From positions 186,001 through 250,000 of the forward strand of contig CAWBCR010000031.1 in assembly GCA_963787375.1 (NCBI GenBank): DNA of 64,000 nt, read 5' to 3'. The stretch comes from CAWBCR01 sp963787375 (GTDB lineage: Bacteria; Chloroflexota; Anaerolineae; Aggregatilineales; UBA3940). The notes under the pieces are model-generated. The model worked only from the letters and a program-made list of their open reading frames with translations, had not been told where the DNA came from and did no database searches. Of the stretch, positions 1 to 11,848 are shown piece after piece; the stretch's first letter is position 1; each line of letters starts with the position of its first letter. The position numbers and the translations under genes are program-made.

Positions 1-2
1 CC

Positions 3-795
3 GGCACCATTCTCGACGCGATCATGATGCACAAGGCCGACGAGGTCGAGCGGCGGCTGGCGCATACCTCGATGCTGTGCGCCATGGCGCTGAGCCACCG
101 CGCGGACCCGCCGCGTGATTTCACCGGCGCGCTGCGCCGCCATGCACCGGCGCTGATCGCCGAGGCCAAGCGTGCCTCGCCCAGCCGGGGAACGCTGGTT
201 GCGGACTTCGACGCGGCGGCGCTGGCTTCGACCTACGCCACGAACGGCGCGGCGGCGATCTCGGTGCTGACCGACGAGCGCTTCTTCGGCGGCAGCCTCG
301 ACGACCTGCGCGCGGCGCGGGCGGCGGTCGACGTGCCGCTGCTGCGCAAAGACTTCGTGTTCGACGTGTACCAGGTCTACGAGGCGCGCGCCGCCGGGGC
401 CGACGCCGTGCTGCTGATCGCCGCCGTGCTGACCGACCAGCAGCTTCGCGTCCTGCACGACATCGTGACCGGGCTGGGCATGGCGGCGCTGGTCGAGGTG
501 CACGACGAGGCCGAGCTTGGAGCGCGCGCTGCGCCTCGGCCCGGCGCTGGTCGGCATCAACAACCGCGACCTGCGCACCTTCGACGTCAGCACCGACACG
601 TTCGCGCGGCTGGCCCCACTGGTGCCGGATGGCGTGACGCTCGTCGCCGAGAGCGGCATCCACCTGCCGGGCGACGTGCGGCGCATGGCGGCGCTGGGCG
701 CGCATGCCGTGCTGGTCGGCGAGGCGCTGGTCACAGCGCACGACGTGGCGGCGGCGGTGCGCACGCTGAGCGGGGCGGGCCGCCACGGCTCATAG
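3..795 (+). CDS. trpC: Indole-3-glycerol-phosphate synthase, 5' end outside window, one frameshift
   Basis: Converts carboxyphenylamino-deoxyribulose phosphate to indole-3-glycerol phosphate in the tryptophan pathway (cytoplasm). The reading frame is already open at base 3 and reads GTILDAIMMHKADEVERR, the usual TrpC N-terminus, so the true start lies just upstream and ATG 24 is internal. Family motifs are visible: IAEAKRASPSRG (phosphate/substrate lysine), LLRKDFVFD, VGINNRDL and ESGIH. The frame breaks at about 517, where GAG CTT GGA replaces the expected GAG CTG GAG. One extra T shifts the second half (ERALRLGPALVG onward) into another frame, which runs to the TAG at 793-795. Both halves are well conserved, so a sequence error is more likely than decay. 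It is followed 13 bases later by trpF. Confidence 0.93.
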
Positions 796-808
796 GGGGC
801 GGGGATCG

Positions 809-1591
809 ATGATCCGTGTCAAAATCTGCGGCGTCACCACGCTCGATGATGGGCTGGCTGCTGCCCACGCCGGGGCCGACCTGCTGGGCCTGAACTTCTA
901 CCCGCCCAGCCCGCGCTGCCTGGCGGTCGAGCAGGCGCAGGCCCTTGCCGCCGGGCTGCGGGACGCGCTCGGCGCGAACTGCCCGGCGCTGGTCGGCGTG
1001 TTTGTCAACGAGCCGCCTGAACTCGATCCGGCAGGTGATCGCGGCGGTGGGGCTCGACGCGGCGCAGCTTTCCGGCGACGAGCCGCCCGACGCGGCGGCG
1101 GCGCTGTCCGGCGCGGCCTACAAGGCGATCCGCCCGCGCAGCCTCGATGAGGCGCTACGCTTGGCCGCCGCCTACCTGCCCCACGCGCCCGACCGCCGAG
1201 CTCGCTGCCCGCGCTGCTGCTCGACGCCTATCACCCCGACCTGTACGGCGGCACCGGCGAGCAGGCCAGCGCGGAGCTGGCGCGGGCGGTGGCGGCCTTC
1301 ACCACGCGGCTGATGCTGGCCGGCGGGCTGACGCCGGACAACGTCGGGGCGCGGGCGGCGGCGCTGCGCCCGTGGGGCGTCGACGTGGCCAGCGGCGTCG
1401 AGGACGGCACGCCGGGCCGCAAAGACGCGGACAAGATGCGGGCTTTTGTGGAAGCGGTGAAGAGGAAGATGAACCGCAAAGACGCAAAGGGCGCAAAGAG
1501 AATGCTATTCGGCCACTCTGCGATCTCTGCGGTTAGTCCTTTTCGTCTTTCCTTTGCGTTCTTTGCGTCTTTGCGGTGGAAAATGAATTGA
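809..1591 (+). CDS. trpF: Phosphoribosylanthranilate isomerase, two frameshifts, repeat-derived C-terminus
   Basis: Isomerises phosphoribosylanthranilate to the TrpC substrate. It starts MIRVKICGVTT (catalytic Cys in the KICG motif). Homology continues through three segments: to VNEPP in the first frame, then IRQVIAAVGLDAAQLSGDEP in the second (break near 1020, GAACTC where GACTC would restore the frame), then LPALLLDAYHP and LAGGLTPDNV back in the first frame (break near 1193, one base missing). The normal TrpF end is near FVEAVKR (about 1465). From there the frame reads through a palindromic CGCAAAG element and adds about 40 residues (MNRKDAKGAKRM onward) before the stop at 1589-1591. The tail is repeat-encoded and probably has no function. 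trpB begins 8 bases after the stop. Confidence 0.9.
1473..1577. repeat. Palindromic CGCAAAG-type dispersed element, copy A
   Basis: A 105-bp element bounded by a perfect 17-bp inverted repeat: ACCGCAAAGACGCAAAG at 1473-1489 and its complement at 1561-1577. The core CTCTGCGATCTCTGCGG (from 1516) recurs with few changes at 4454 in copy B. It lies between trpF and trpB and supplies the 3' end of the trpF reading frame. No coding capacity of its own. It looks like a non-autonomous miniature repeat. Confidence 0.8.
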
Positions 1592-1599
1592 GAGGCCCT

Positions 1600-2818
<1,219 letters not shown>

Positions 2819-2822
<4 letters not shown>

Positions 2823-3598
2823 GCGTCTCGCTGGCGGCCACCTGGCCGATTCGCGGCGAGCTGCCCCGCCTGCGCCGTCTGATCGGCGGCCTGAACGACC
2901 TGTACAGCGGGATCATCCTGATCACCGCGCCGCGCGCAGACCGCCAGCAGGTCGCGGAGGCGGCGGCGCTGCCGGGTGTCAAACTGCTGGCCGCCGATGA
3001 GTGGCCGACCGCGCGCCACACCGCGCTGGACGTGGCGCTGTCGTTCGGCGCGGACGCCATCCACCAGGCCGACTTCGACCGCGTGCTGCACTGGCTGGAA
3101 TGCTACCCCGACGAATTACGCGCCACGCTCAACCGCCTGCCGCGCGCCGACTGCCTGATCACGGGCCGCACCGCGCAGGCGTGGTCGACACACCCGCGCT
3201 GCATGGTCGAGAGCGAGGCGTTGTTCAACCGGGCCTTCTCGCACCTGCTGGGCCTGCCGGTCGACGTGGGCGCGGGCTCGAAGGTCTTCAGCCCGGCGGC
3301 AGCGCGCTACGTGCTGGCGCACACCCCGCCCGAATACGGCTGGGCTATCGACGCTGCCTGGCCGCTGATGCTGCTGCGCGCCGGCTGCCGCGTCGAGTAC
3401 GTGGCGGTCGACGGGTTGGAGTGGGAGACGCCCGACCAGTTCCGCGAGGCGGCAGCCGACGCGCCGACACGGCGCGCAATGGCCGCCCGGCACGACGCCG
3501 ACCCGGACATCTGGCGGGAGCGGGTGCGCGTCGCGGATGAGATCATGCGGGTGGGGCTGCTGGCCGCCGCCCAGGGGGCAGATCATGACGACAACTGA
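2819..3598 (+). CDS. Glycosyltransferase-like protein of unknown function inside the trp operon
   Basis: 259 residues. The start overlaps trpB by 4 bases and the end overlaps trpA by 14, so it is built into the operon. I do not recognise a characterised family. The order of features resembles a GT-A fold transferase: an early strand and helix with GGLNDLYSGIILITA, a DxD-like ADFDR at about residue 85, and an acidic patch EYGWAIDAAWPLMLLRAGC near 180, where GT-A enzymes place the acceptor-side acid. No membrane segment or signal peptide. Its place between trpB and trpA is not part of the standard pathway. It might modify something made from tryptophan or simply be co-expressed. Function unknown; the fold assignment is tentative. 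Confidence 0.8.
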
Positions 3599-4400
3599 CG
3601 ACATCACCGGGCTTGAGGCCCTTGCCGCAATGTTTGCCCGCGCGCGGGCGGCGGATCGCGCCGCGTTCCTGCCGTACTACCCCGTCGGCTACCCGACGCT
3701 CGCCGCCTCGCTCGACGCCATCGCAGCGATGGCCGCGCAGGGCGTCGACGGCTTCGAGATCGGCGTGCCCTTCTCCGACCCGCTGGCCGATGGCCCCACC
3801 ATTCAAGCTGCCACGCAGATCGCGCTGGAGCAGGGCACGACGGTCGGCACGTGTTTGCAGGCCGTGCGCGACCTGCGCGCGCGGGGCGTCAGCCAGCCCA
3901 TGCTGCTGATGAGCTACCTCAACCCGCTGCTGGCCTTTGGCGTGGAGAACGTCGTGCGCGCGGCGAAGGCGGCGGGGGCCGATGGCTTCATCGTGCCCGA
4001 CCTGCCGCCGGAGGAAGCGGGCCTGATGGCCGAGGCCTGCGCCCGCGACGGGCTGGCGCTGGTCTTCTTCCTCGCGCCGACCAGCCGCGCAGAGCGCATC
4101 CGGCTGGTGGCCGGGCGCGCGCGGGGCTTCATCTACGTCGTCTCGCTGACAGGCGTCACCGGCGCGCGCGCCGAACTGCCGCCGGGGCTGGCCGACTTCA
4201 TTGCACGGGTGCGCGCCGAGACCGATCAGCCGCTGGTGCTGGGCTTTGGCATCAGCACGCCGCAGCACGCCCGCCTGATGAACGGGCTGGTCGACGGGTT
4301 TATCGTCGGCAGCGCGCTGGTCCGCGCCGGGCAGCAGGGAGCCGAGGCGGTCGGCGCGCTGGCGGGGTCGCTGCGCCGCGCGCTGGATGGAGAAGGGTAA
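3585..4400 (+). CDS. trpA: Tryptophan synthase alpha chain
   Basis: Cleaves indole-3-glycerol phosphate to indole and glyceraldehyde-3-phosphate. ATG 3585 is preceded by a purine-rich GGGGGCA and gives MTTTDDITGLEALAAMF. The frame is open upstream to 3537, but that part overlaps the previous gene deeply and lacks family similarity. The catalytic Glu is in FEIGVPFSDPLADGPTIQ and the catalytic Asp in IVPDLPPEE. VSLTGVTGAR and the phosphate site GFGIS and GSALV are present. About 271 residues, normal for the family, with no frameshift. It is the last gene of the operon and is followed by repeat copy B. Confidence 0.96.
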   Translation: MTTTDDITGLEALAAMFARARAADRAAFLPYYPVGYPTLAASLDAIAAMAAQGVDGFEIGVPFSDPLADGPTIQAATQIALEQGTTVGTCLQAVRDLRARGVSQPMLLMSYLNPLLAFGVENVVRAAKAAGADGFIVPDLPPEEAGLMAEACARDGLALVFFLAPTSRAERIRLVAGRARGFIYVVSLTGVTGARAELPPGLADFIARVRAETDQPLVLGFGISTPQHARLMNGLVDGFIVGSALVRAGQQGAEAVGALAGSLRRALDGEG

Positions 4401-4407
4401 GGAAGAC

Positions 4408-4516
4408 TAACCGCAGGGAACGCAAAGAACGCAGAGGAAGACTTCTCTGCGCCCTCTGCGATCTTTGCGGTTAATCCTGTTGTTTCTTCCTTTGCGTTCT
4501 CCGCGCCTTTGCTGTG
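4408..4516. repeat. Palindromic CGCAAAG-type dispersed element, copy B
   Basis: Second copy of the element found between trpF and trpB. It shares a 25-base core starting CTCTGCGATCT (4454-4478) with copy A at about two mismatches. The ends are complementary but less perfect than in copy A (CCGCAGGGAACGCAAAG against CTTTGCGTTCTCCGCG). It fills the gap between trpA and the converging GH57 gene. Confidence 0.75.
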
Positions 4517-4534
4517 AGTTTTCCCCCGCTCTGG

Positions 4535-7500
4535 CTACTCCCCCGCGCCGAACATCCGCACCTGCGGGAAGTCGTCGGGCGTCAGGCTGTCGACACCCGC
4601 CGTCGACGGCGTGAACGTGCCGAGCATGTCCTCCTGCGAGGGCGTCAGCCCGGCAGGCCACACGTAGTCCATGATGCGCGTCTGGTTGGTGGCATCGCTG
4701 CCGCCGCCGATGCGCCACTGCCCTGCCGTCGCCTGCACGTCACGCACGCGCCACACCCCCGCCGAGGGGTAGCCGTCCTGGCTCAGCACCATCGCGGCCA
4801 CCTGCCACGTCATCGGGTCGCCGGGCAGCGCCGAGCGCGGCACACGCAGCGTGATGCGCCCTGTGCCGGGGTCGGTGATGATCGTCAGCGGGACCGACGA
4901 CTGCACCGGGCCATGCGGAGCTTGGCGTGTACACGCCGGGCGTCCAGCCCTCGGCCCACAGCGCGTAGTCCCAGCCGTATTCAGAGGTCAGCGCCGCGTT
5001 GCGGCCCGGCAGCAGCAGCCGGTCCCCGGTCGACGGGCCGTCGGTATCGATGTACACGTCGACAGTCTGAACGCTCAGCCCGTTAGGCGATCCCCACACG
5101 TTTTCCACCGGGCCGCGCACGTCGATGCGGAACACGTAGTCGTTGTCGTCGTAGCCAAACTGGAAGTGCGTGACGTCAAACACGCCGCTCTTGAACACGC
5201 CGTCAGTCGGATAGGTGTAGCTGCCGGGGCCGTGATCGTCGTTCTGCGGGTCGGTTACGTCGAGCACCACGTTGGGCAGCGGCAGGTCGGGCACCGTCAG
5301 CAGCGCCGGGCCGTCCGCCGGGAACATGCCGCCGTCCGTGCCATCCTGGCTGACCACCAGCCGCAGCGAGAAGCGGTCGCCGCTGCGCAGGTCCGGCGCA
5401 AAGGCGGTGAACGGCAGGCCGATCTCCAGCGTATCGGCGCTGATCGCCGCCTGGATGTCGCCCTCGCCCGCGAACGGCGTCCAGCCGCCCTGCCCGTCGG
5501 CGCTGTACACCGCAACCTGCGGCGCGCCGCTGGAGAACGTCACCTCAATCAGCTCGTTGATGCCGAAGCCGGGCAGCGTCGTGCCCTGGCCGTAGCGCGT
5601 GTAGGCGTTGGTGGGGCCGCCCCGCGGCCTCTTGAGGTAGAAGCCGTAGGTCGTCCCGTCGAGCGCGCTCAGGTCGAACGGGCCGTCGAGGCGCAGGTAC
5701 AGGTTGTTGATGTCGAAGCCGTAGTAGAAGTTGGTGGGCGGTGTGGCGTCGGCCAGCCCGTACAGCCCGGCGTCCTGCCACTCGCCGTCGCCCGCCTGCC
5801 CGTCGACCGTCACGTTGAGCAGGGCGAGCGGCTCCTGCGCCGGGGCCTGCGCCGCCTGCGCGACGATGGGCACGTGGACGAAGTCGGGCACGGGCTGCCC
5901 GATGGTCTGGTAGATCTGCGCCAGGTAGCTGCGGAACTGGTTGTCGAAATCGGCGTCGCTGCCGGAGTTCTGGTCCGCGCCGTACCACCAGAACCAGTCC
6001 GACCCCTCGGCGATGTACATCAGCGTCATGGCCTGCTGCTGGGTCGCATCGTCCAGCGTGCCCGCGTCGATGGCGGCCTGCAGGTCTTTGCGGGTGCGGC
6101 CCAGCGCATCCCACGCCTGGTTCTCCTCGTCCTCGCCGATCCACGTGCTGAACGTGCCGTCGATCCACGAGCCGGGCCACAGGTTGGCGATCTTGGGCGG
6201 CGTCTGGTCCTGCGCCGCCAGCCCGGCCAGGTACTCCGAGGGCGTCACGGTCACGATGTCGTCCGAACTCGACAGGTCGCCGTACAGCGCGTTGAGGAAG
6301 TCCTTGCCGTCGTTGGGATAGTACTCCCACGCGTTCTCGCCGTCGAGCAGGATGGTGACCAGGTGCGGGCCGGTCGCGCCTTCGCTGTTTAGCTCATCCT
6401 TGATGTTATGCAGCCGCTGGATCAGGTCGGCGGCGGCCTGGTCGCCGGGCGTCTGCGAGTAGGTGAAGCCGACCTTGTCGGAGATCAGGTGGTCGCGGAA
6501 CAGGATCGCGACCGGGCCATTGCGCGTGCCCTGCACCAGGTACGGCTGGTACAGTTGATCGGCCTGCTGGACAGTGTCGGCACTGTTGCGGGTGAAGCCG
6601 CTGAAGCCGGGCAGGCTCTTGGCCAGCACGTCCTCGTCGGTGGCGATCCACTGGATGCCCGCCTTGGCGATCATGTCGACCACCACCTGCGCCACCGAGC
6701 CTTCGGCGGGCCACATGCCGCGCGGCGCAGCGCCGAAGTGATCCTCGTAGAACTGCGTGCCGAGGTCCACCTGTGCGATGGCGTCCTGCCCCCATTGGAA
6801 GGGTGTCGGCATCGGCGCATCGGGCATGGCGACCTTCGCCAGGTCGGTGTTGACCAGCAGCGGCAGGATCGGGTGCGCGTAGGGCGTCATCGTCACCTCG
6901 ATCTGGCCGCTGCGCTGCATCTCGGCGTGCAGCGGGATCACCTCCTTGATCAGCTTGAGGTGCTCGTCGAGCACGGTCTGCTTGTCAGCCTCGGCGAAGT
7001 CGCGGCCTTTGGCAACCAGCGAGGCCAGCGGCTCCTGCGCCAGCCAGTCGGGGTCGGTCCATGCCAGATTGAACAGCACCTGTAGATCGCGGTAGTCCTG
7101 CTCCTGCCAGCTTTGCAGCGCCGCGTCGATCTGTTCCGGGCTGGCCCCGCCGCGCAGGTCGGCAAGCTCCTGGTAGCGTGGGAAGCGCGCGATGATGGTC
7201 GGGTTGATGTCGAAGAAGCGTTCCAGCAGGAAGCGCTTGTCATCCTCGCTAAGCTGGTCCGCCGGGATGACCGTCTTGACCCAGTACAGGTCTTTCGCGC
7301 CATTGGCGAAGTCGTCAAGCTGGCTGATCAGGCTGGGCGTCAGGTTGAAGGTGACGTGGATATCGGGGTAGTTCTGGAGCATGGCCGCCATGTCGACGTA
7401 GTCTTTGGCGGCGTGGACGCGCACCCACGGCTTCTGGTAGACGCCGGTGGCCGGGTCCTTGTAGTACACCGGCTGGTGCTGGTGCCAGATGATCGCCAGG

Positions 7501-7643
7501 TACAGCTTGCCGTCCTCCAGCGTGATGGGCGGCGGCCCGGCGGTGGGTTCCGGCGTGGGCCTCTGAGTCGGCGCGGGCGTCGTGCAGGCCGACATCGCCA
7601 GCAGCGCCAGTGCAACAATCATCCACAGCGATTTGCGTGTCAT
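4535..7643 (-). CDS. Secreted GH57 alpha-glucan hydrolase lipoprotein, one frameshift
   Basis: About 1035 residues. ATG 7643 follows an AGAGGT ribosome site. A lipoprotein signal ends in MSAC (Cys 20), then a Thr/Pro-rich linker. A GH57 domain covers about residues 45-560: region 1 IIWHQHQPVYY, probable nucleophile Glu 314 in GMWPAEGSV, probable acid/base Asp 434 in ILLDGENAWE, and SDWFWWYGAD. The C-terminal 400 residues are beta-rich and look like the glucodextranase-type binding module. The frame breaks at about 4920, where AGCTTGG replaces an expected AGCTGG (plus strand). Removing one base restores YTPAPHGPVQSSVPLTI. It is last in the maltodextrin cluster. Inferred role: degrading alpha-glucan outside the cell for the neighbouring ABC importer. 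Confidence 0.9.
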
Positions 7644-7666
7644 GGGGATTACCTCTTTACACAAGC

Positions 7667-7797
7667 CCGGCATTCAAATGCCGGTCTATGAGCCTTCTCG
7701 CTACGCTCGAAGGCGGGCAAGTCGGTTGGAAACCGACTTATACGGGTCAGGGCTGGAGTCCACTTTCAGCGGACGGCCCGGCGATCAGATCGCCGGG
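7667..7797. repeat. Array of five consecutive hairpins between GH57 and GH13 genes
   Basis: Five hairpins follow one another. CCGGCATT/AATGCCGG is at 7667-7684, GCCTTC/GAAGGC at 7692-7714, AAGTCGGTT/AACCGACTT at 7719-7739, GTCC/GGAC at 7758-7774, and CCCGGCGATC/GATCGCCGGG at 7777-7797. It lies in the 178-base gap of the operon and contains no gene. It may act as an mRNA stabiliser or attenuator, or be a composite of small palindromic repeats. Confidence 0.75.
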
Positions 7798-7821
7798 CGG
7801 ACCACGCTCGCATTGCCGCCC

Positions 7822-10020
7822 CTACTCCACCGCCTCGATGCGAAAAATGTACGGCTGGTACATGCGCGGCGTCAGCGACAGCGCCTTCAGCTCCGCATAC
7901 TTCCACGTCTGCTGGCCATACTCGCCCCACAGCTTGAACGTGATCAGGTCGCGAAGCTGGTAGGTGCCGTGCGGGTCGAGCGGCAGGTCGCCGACCGGCA
8001 GCCCGAAGCGATACGTCACCTGCTCCGGGAACAGACTCGCCACGCCGAACAGCACGCGCGCGTCGTCGTGCCGGATGACGGTAAAGACTTCTTCCTGCGG
8101 GCCTTTGCCGCCCTCGCGCCGATAATGGTCCCGGTCGTCGACGGTCACCGCGTTGAACAGCGCCTTGCCGCGCCGCAGCACGGCGTTCTCGCGCCGGGCC
8201 AGCATCAACCCGCGGATGAACTCCGTCTGCCCTTCCTCCTGCCCCGACCAGATCATCGGCACGAAGCCAGACATCACCAGCACGCCCAGCAGCGCGCGGG
8301 CGACGGCGCTGCCGCGCAGCGCGTAGGCCGGGTAGCCGCGCGTGTCGTGCGTCTCGGTGAAGCACACACGCGGCGTCGGGCAGCCGTCGTCGGCGCGCGG
8401 CATGACGGCCCAGTAGTCTTCGAGATACACGCCCAGCTCGGCGGGCGTCAGCGCGCCGGTCGCCATCGCCAGCGCCATCGCGTAGGGGTGATAATCGTAC
8501 GACACGTCGTGCGACGTGACCCACATCGGCCCGAACAGCTCGCACAGCAGCGCCAACTCCGGCTTGAGCGCCAGCAGCTTCTTGCGCAGGTCGATGCACA
8601 GCTTGGCCGTGCCCAGGTTGGTCTGGCTGGCGTGATACGCGATGCCGCGATCCCAGTTCGGCTCTTTGCCGTGCGGCGCGTCGACGCGAAAGCCGTCGAT
8701 GCCGAACGCCTCGACGTAGCGAGAGGCGTAGTCGATGACGAACTGCTGGTAGTCGGGGTTGGCCCAGTCAAACGACCAGGTGTCGTTCCAGCCGTGCGAG
8801 TGGACCATATTGCCCTGCTCGTCGCGAACGTACCACTCGGGGTGGGTCTTGACGTACTCCGCCTCCAGCGAGCTGCCCTGCGTCACCAGGTCGAGCAGCA
8901 CGCGCAGCCCCAGGTCGTGCGCCGCGCCGACCAGCTCGGCGAAGTCGGCGTCGCGGCCCAGGCTGGGCTCCAGCTTCTCGAAGTCGTGGATGCCGTACGG
9001 GCTGCCGACGCCTTCCCAGTTCTCGTCCCAGGCGATGCCCTTCTTGTTGCGGTGCGGATGGACCGGCATCAGGTACAATGTATCGACCGCCAGGTACCTG
9101 ATCGCGCGCAGCTTCTCCGTCATCGGCTCGAACCCGCCGAACTGCCCCGGATGCGCCTCGTACACGCCCACCCAGTCCGCCGCGTTGTCGACCGCGCCAT
9201 ACACCGGCGGCAGGATGCCCGTCTGCTCGAAGCGGGCGCGGTAAGCGTCCAGCGCGCTGTTATAGTCGCCCTGATGCAGTTCGACGTACTGCGTGCCCGC
9301 GTCGAGCGACCGGCCGGGGGCCAGCCAGCCCGCCAGCCACAGGTCGAAGCCCAGCGCCGCGTGCGCACCGTCGCCGCTGACCCAGGGCCGCGCCGCCTCG
9401 ACGAAGCTCACGTACCACGTCATCAGCGACCACTTGAGCGCAGCGTTGTGCACGATCATCAGCCCCGGCCCCACGTCGGGCGCGTCGCTGATGGTGCGCT
9501 CGGCCCACAGGAAGCGCGCGCCGGGCGCAAAGTGATCGTCGCCCGCGCCGCTGTGCGCGTGGGCCAGCACCTCGCCGGACAGCGGCAGGCCGGCCACTTC
9601 AGGCAGCGGCAGGCGCGGGCGGATGGCGTTAGCGGGCGCTTCAAACAGACAGTCCGCTGCCTCGCCGACGCTGGCCCCGCGCAGCCCGATGCGCAGCCCC
9701 GTAAGCTGCACCTCGGCGTCGGAGGCGTTCTCCACGCCCACCCGCCGCGCGATCAGCCCGTCGCTCACGCTGAAGCGGTCATGCAGCAGCAGCGGCCCCA
9801 GCGCGATGTCGATAGTCAGCGTGTCGTCCTCGACGCGGTGCGCGCGGTACTGCGGCTCGGCGTCGATCCGTTTCCAGGCGGCGCTGGCTGCCGGCACGAC
9901 CGGCCCGCCGCCGTGCCCCAGCACGTCCGGGCCCTTGCCGCGCTTCAGCCCGGCGATCTCGCCGCTGGCGGTGTCGACAGTAAAAGTGTAGTCAGCCAGT
10001 TTGATGGTTTCGGTTGCCAT
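7822..10020 (-). CDS. GH13 alpha-glycosidase, cytoplasmic
   Basis: 732 residues without a signal peptide. The N-terminal 270 residues form a beta-rich domain typical of glucan-active GH13 enzymes. The TIM barrel then shows VDTLYLMPVHPHRN, GLRVLLDLV, nucleophile Asp 447 in GFRVDAPHG, acid/base Glu 494 in LLCELFGP and the third acid Asp 559 in TETHDTRG. A C-terminal beta domain follows. The usual DxxxNH of region I is DLVTQGS here, which is atypical and may reflect a special substrate. It is 36 bases downstream of the next GH13 gene in the same operon. It probably processes imported maltodextrin; exact specificity is open. Confidence 0.9.
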   Translation of the reverse strand: MATETIKLADYTFTVDTASGEIAGLKRGKGPDVLGHGGGPVVPAASAAWKRIDAEPQYRAHRVEDDTLTIDIALGPLLLHDRFSVSDGLIARRVGVENASDAEVQLTGLRIGLRGASVGEAADCLFEAPANAIRPRLPLPEVAGLPLSGEVLAHAHSGAGDDHFAPGARFLWAERTISDAPDVGPGLMIVHNAALKWSLMTWYVSFVEAARPWVSGDGAHAALGFDLWLAGWLAPGRSLDAGTQYVELHQGDYNSALDAYRARFEQTGILPPVYGAVDNAADWVGVYEAHPGQFGGFEPMTEKLRAIRYLAVDTLYLMPVHPHRNKKGIAWDENWEGVGSPYGIHDFEKLEPSLGRDADFAELVGAAHDLGLRVLLDLVTQGSSLEAEYVKTHPEWYVRDEQGNMVHSHGWNDTWSFDWANPDYQQFVIDYASRYVEAFGIDGFRVDAPHGKEPNWDRGIAYHASQTNLGTAKLCIDLRKKLLALKPELALLCELFGPMWVTSHDVSYDYHPYAMALAMATGALTPAELGVYLEDYWAVMPRADDGCPTPRVCFTETHDTRGYPAYALRGSAVARALLGVLVMSGFVPMIWSGQEEGQTEFIRGLMLARRENAVLRRGKALFNAVTVDDRDHYRREGGKGPQEEVFTVIRHDDARVLFGVASLFPEQVTYRFGLPVGDLPLDPHGTYQLRDLITFKLWGEYGQQTWKYAELKALSLTPRMYQPYIFRIEAVE

Positions 10021-10056
10021 ATGCGAATGGTCTTCCTTTTCGCCATTCCAAACGTT

Positions 10057-11732
10057 TCAGCGCGGGCCGGTCACCTGCTCCAGCCGGGCGGCACGCTCCC
10101 ACGGGCGCGCCTCGCGCCGCTGTTCGATCAGCCGGCGGTGGATGGCCAGCACTTCCGCGTCCTGATCGTCGCCCCAGGCCATCGGCAGGCGGTTCGCCTC
10201 CAGCGGGATGCGGTCCAGCCCGACGATGCGCTGCCCCATCCCGACCTCGGTCCCATAATAGATGATCGGCGGGCCGGGCTGTGCCATCTGCATGGCGACG
10301 GCCCGTTCGAGCGCGTCGCGCCGCCCCCCGGCGATGTACAGGAAGCGATCCATGTCGTGATTGTCAATGAAGTTCAGCATCAGGAAGTCGTCGTAATCGA
10401 AGTAGGCGGCGGTGGTGCGGGATGAAGCGCTCGAAGCGCTCGCCGGTCCACGTCTGGTAGCCGTAAGTACGCCGCACCATGTCGCAGAAGTTGAAGTCGA
10501 GCAGACCGTCCAGCTTGCCGACGTAAGCAAGCTGCATGTTGGGCGGATCGACGGCCTCGCCGAAGCAGAAGCAGTCCGGCTTGACGGACCGGCACGCCGC
10601 GCGGAAGTCGGACCAGAAGCCGGGGCCGGGGCCGTTGGCGTGGTCCAGCCGGTAGCCGTCCACGTCGAACGCGTCCAGCCAGTACACGCCCACGTCGAAT
10701 CATCCACTGCCGCGTGGCGGGGTTCGCCAGGTTGATCTCCGGCATCGACGCGACGCCGAAGTACGCCTTGTAGCCCAGGTCCGAGTCGTCAAACAGAAAC
10801 CAGTCGCGGTACTCGCTGTACATGTCCGCGCTCGCCGCCTGAAAGTACGGGTGCAGCGCCGAGATGTGGTTGCACACCAGGTCAAGCACCACGCGCAGGC
10901 CGCGCGCGTGCGCCGCCTCGACCAGCTCCTCCAGCGCCTCGTCGCCGCCCAGGCGCGGCGCGACGTGATCGTTGTTGGTCACGTCGTAGCCGTGATGCGT
11001 GGGGCTGGGCCAGATCGGGCTGAGCCAGATGCACGTCGCGCCCAGGTCGGCGATGTAACCCAGCTTATCGCGCACGCCCCACAGCGTCCCACCATAGAAG
11101 CCGCGCAGGTCCTCCGGCTCCAGCCACTTACGCCCGTTGCCGGGATAGAAACGGTCGACCAGCAGGTGATAGAACACCGCCTCGCGCGCCCACTGCGGCG
11201 GGCTGAAACGATCGACGTGGTAGACGAACTGGTCGCCGGGCGAGACCGGGCCCGGCTCGACGGGCCGCACCGGGCGCTTCGAGAAGTGCGCCGCCGTCGC
11301 CTCTTCGACCTGCGCCCTGGCATTGGGCCAGTCGGCAAAGACCTCCTCGCCGCCCGATTCGCTCCACCCGCCGACCCGGTAGCGGACGACGGTGCCCTCC
11401 GGCTGGGGTGGCAGAACGACCTGCCAGCGGTCGACGTAGCCCCATACCATCGAATCCCACATGACTTCGACTTGCTCGAACCGCGCGACCTGCGTGCTGC
11501 CCAGCGGCTCGCCGCGCCCGCCTGCGGGCGGGCTGCCGTCGAGTGTGTAGTAGCAGGCGATGTGCTGAACATCGAGGTCCGGCCCGACGCGCGCTGTCAG
11601 CGTCACCGGCTGGCCGGGGGCGGGGTCCAGCGGCGCGATGACGTGCGCGTGCTGGATGCCGCGCCGCGCCGCGCGATGGTAGACCAGCTTGAGGTCGTCG
11701 GTGATCAGCGTGCCGAAGATGAAGTCTTCCAT
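10057..11732 (-). CDS. GH13 neopullulanase/cyclomaltodextrinase-like enzyme, two frameshifts
   Basis: About 558 residues once joined, no signal peptide. ATG 11732 follows GCAGGA. An N-terminal beta-sandwich with YYTLDGSPP is followed by a barrel: WAREAVFYHLLVDRFYPG, CIWLSPIWPSPTHHGYDVTN, VVLDLVCNH (region I), nucleophile Asp in VDGYRLDHANG, acid/base Glu in CFCFGEAVD and FIDNHDMDRF (region IV). These sit in three frames. The first break is at about 10698 (plus-strand GAATC; GATC restores it). The second is at about 10430, one extra base before RTTAAYFDYDD. All catalytic residues survive, so the breaks look technical. Similar enzymes open cyclodextrins or pullulan inside the cell. Confidence 0.88.
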
Positions 11733-11848
11733 GTTTTTCCTGCGCCCGCATCGCCCGATAAAGCGATCCGGCTCCTACCCGATCGGAGGCATCGGAGACG
11801 GAGCCGGATGGATGTCGATGCGCCGGGAGTGCCCGTCAGGTGGCGGCG

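Noticed and set aside
4851..6392. A 513-codon plus-strand frame opposite the GH57 gene
   Set aside because: Antisense shadow without recognisable motifs.
7582..10425. A 947-codon open frame on the plus strand opposite the GH13 genes
   Set aside because: High-GC shadow of the real minus-strand genes. Composition is Arg/Gln/His-rich with no domain, and the minus strand has full GH13 motifs.
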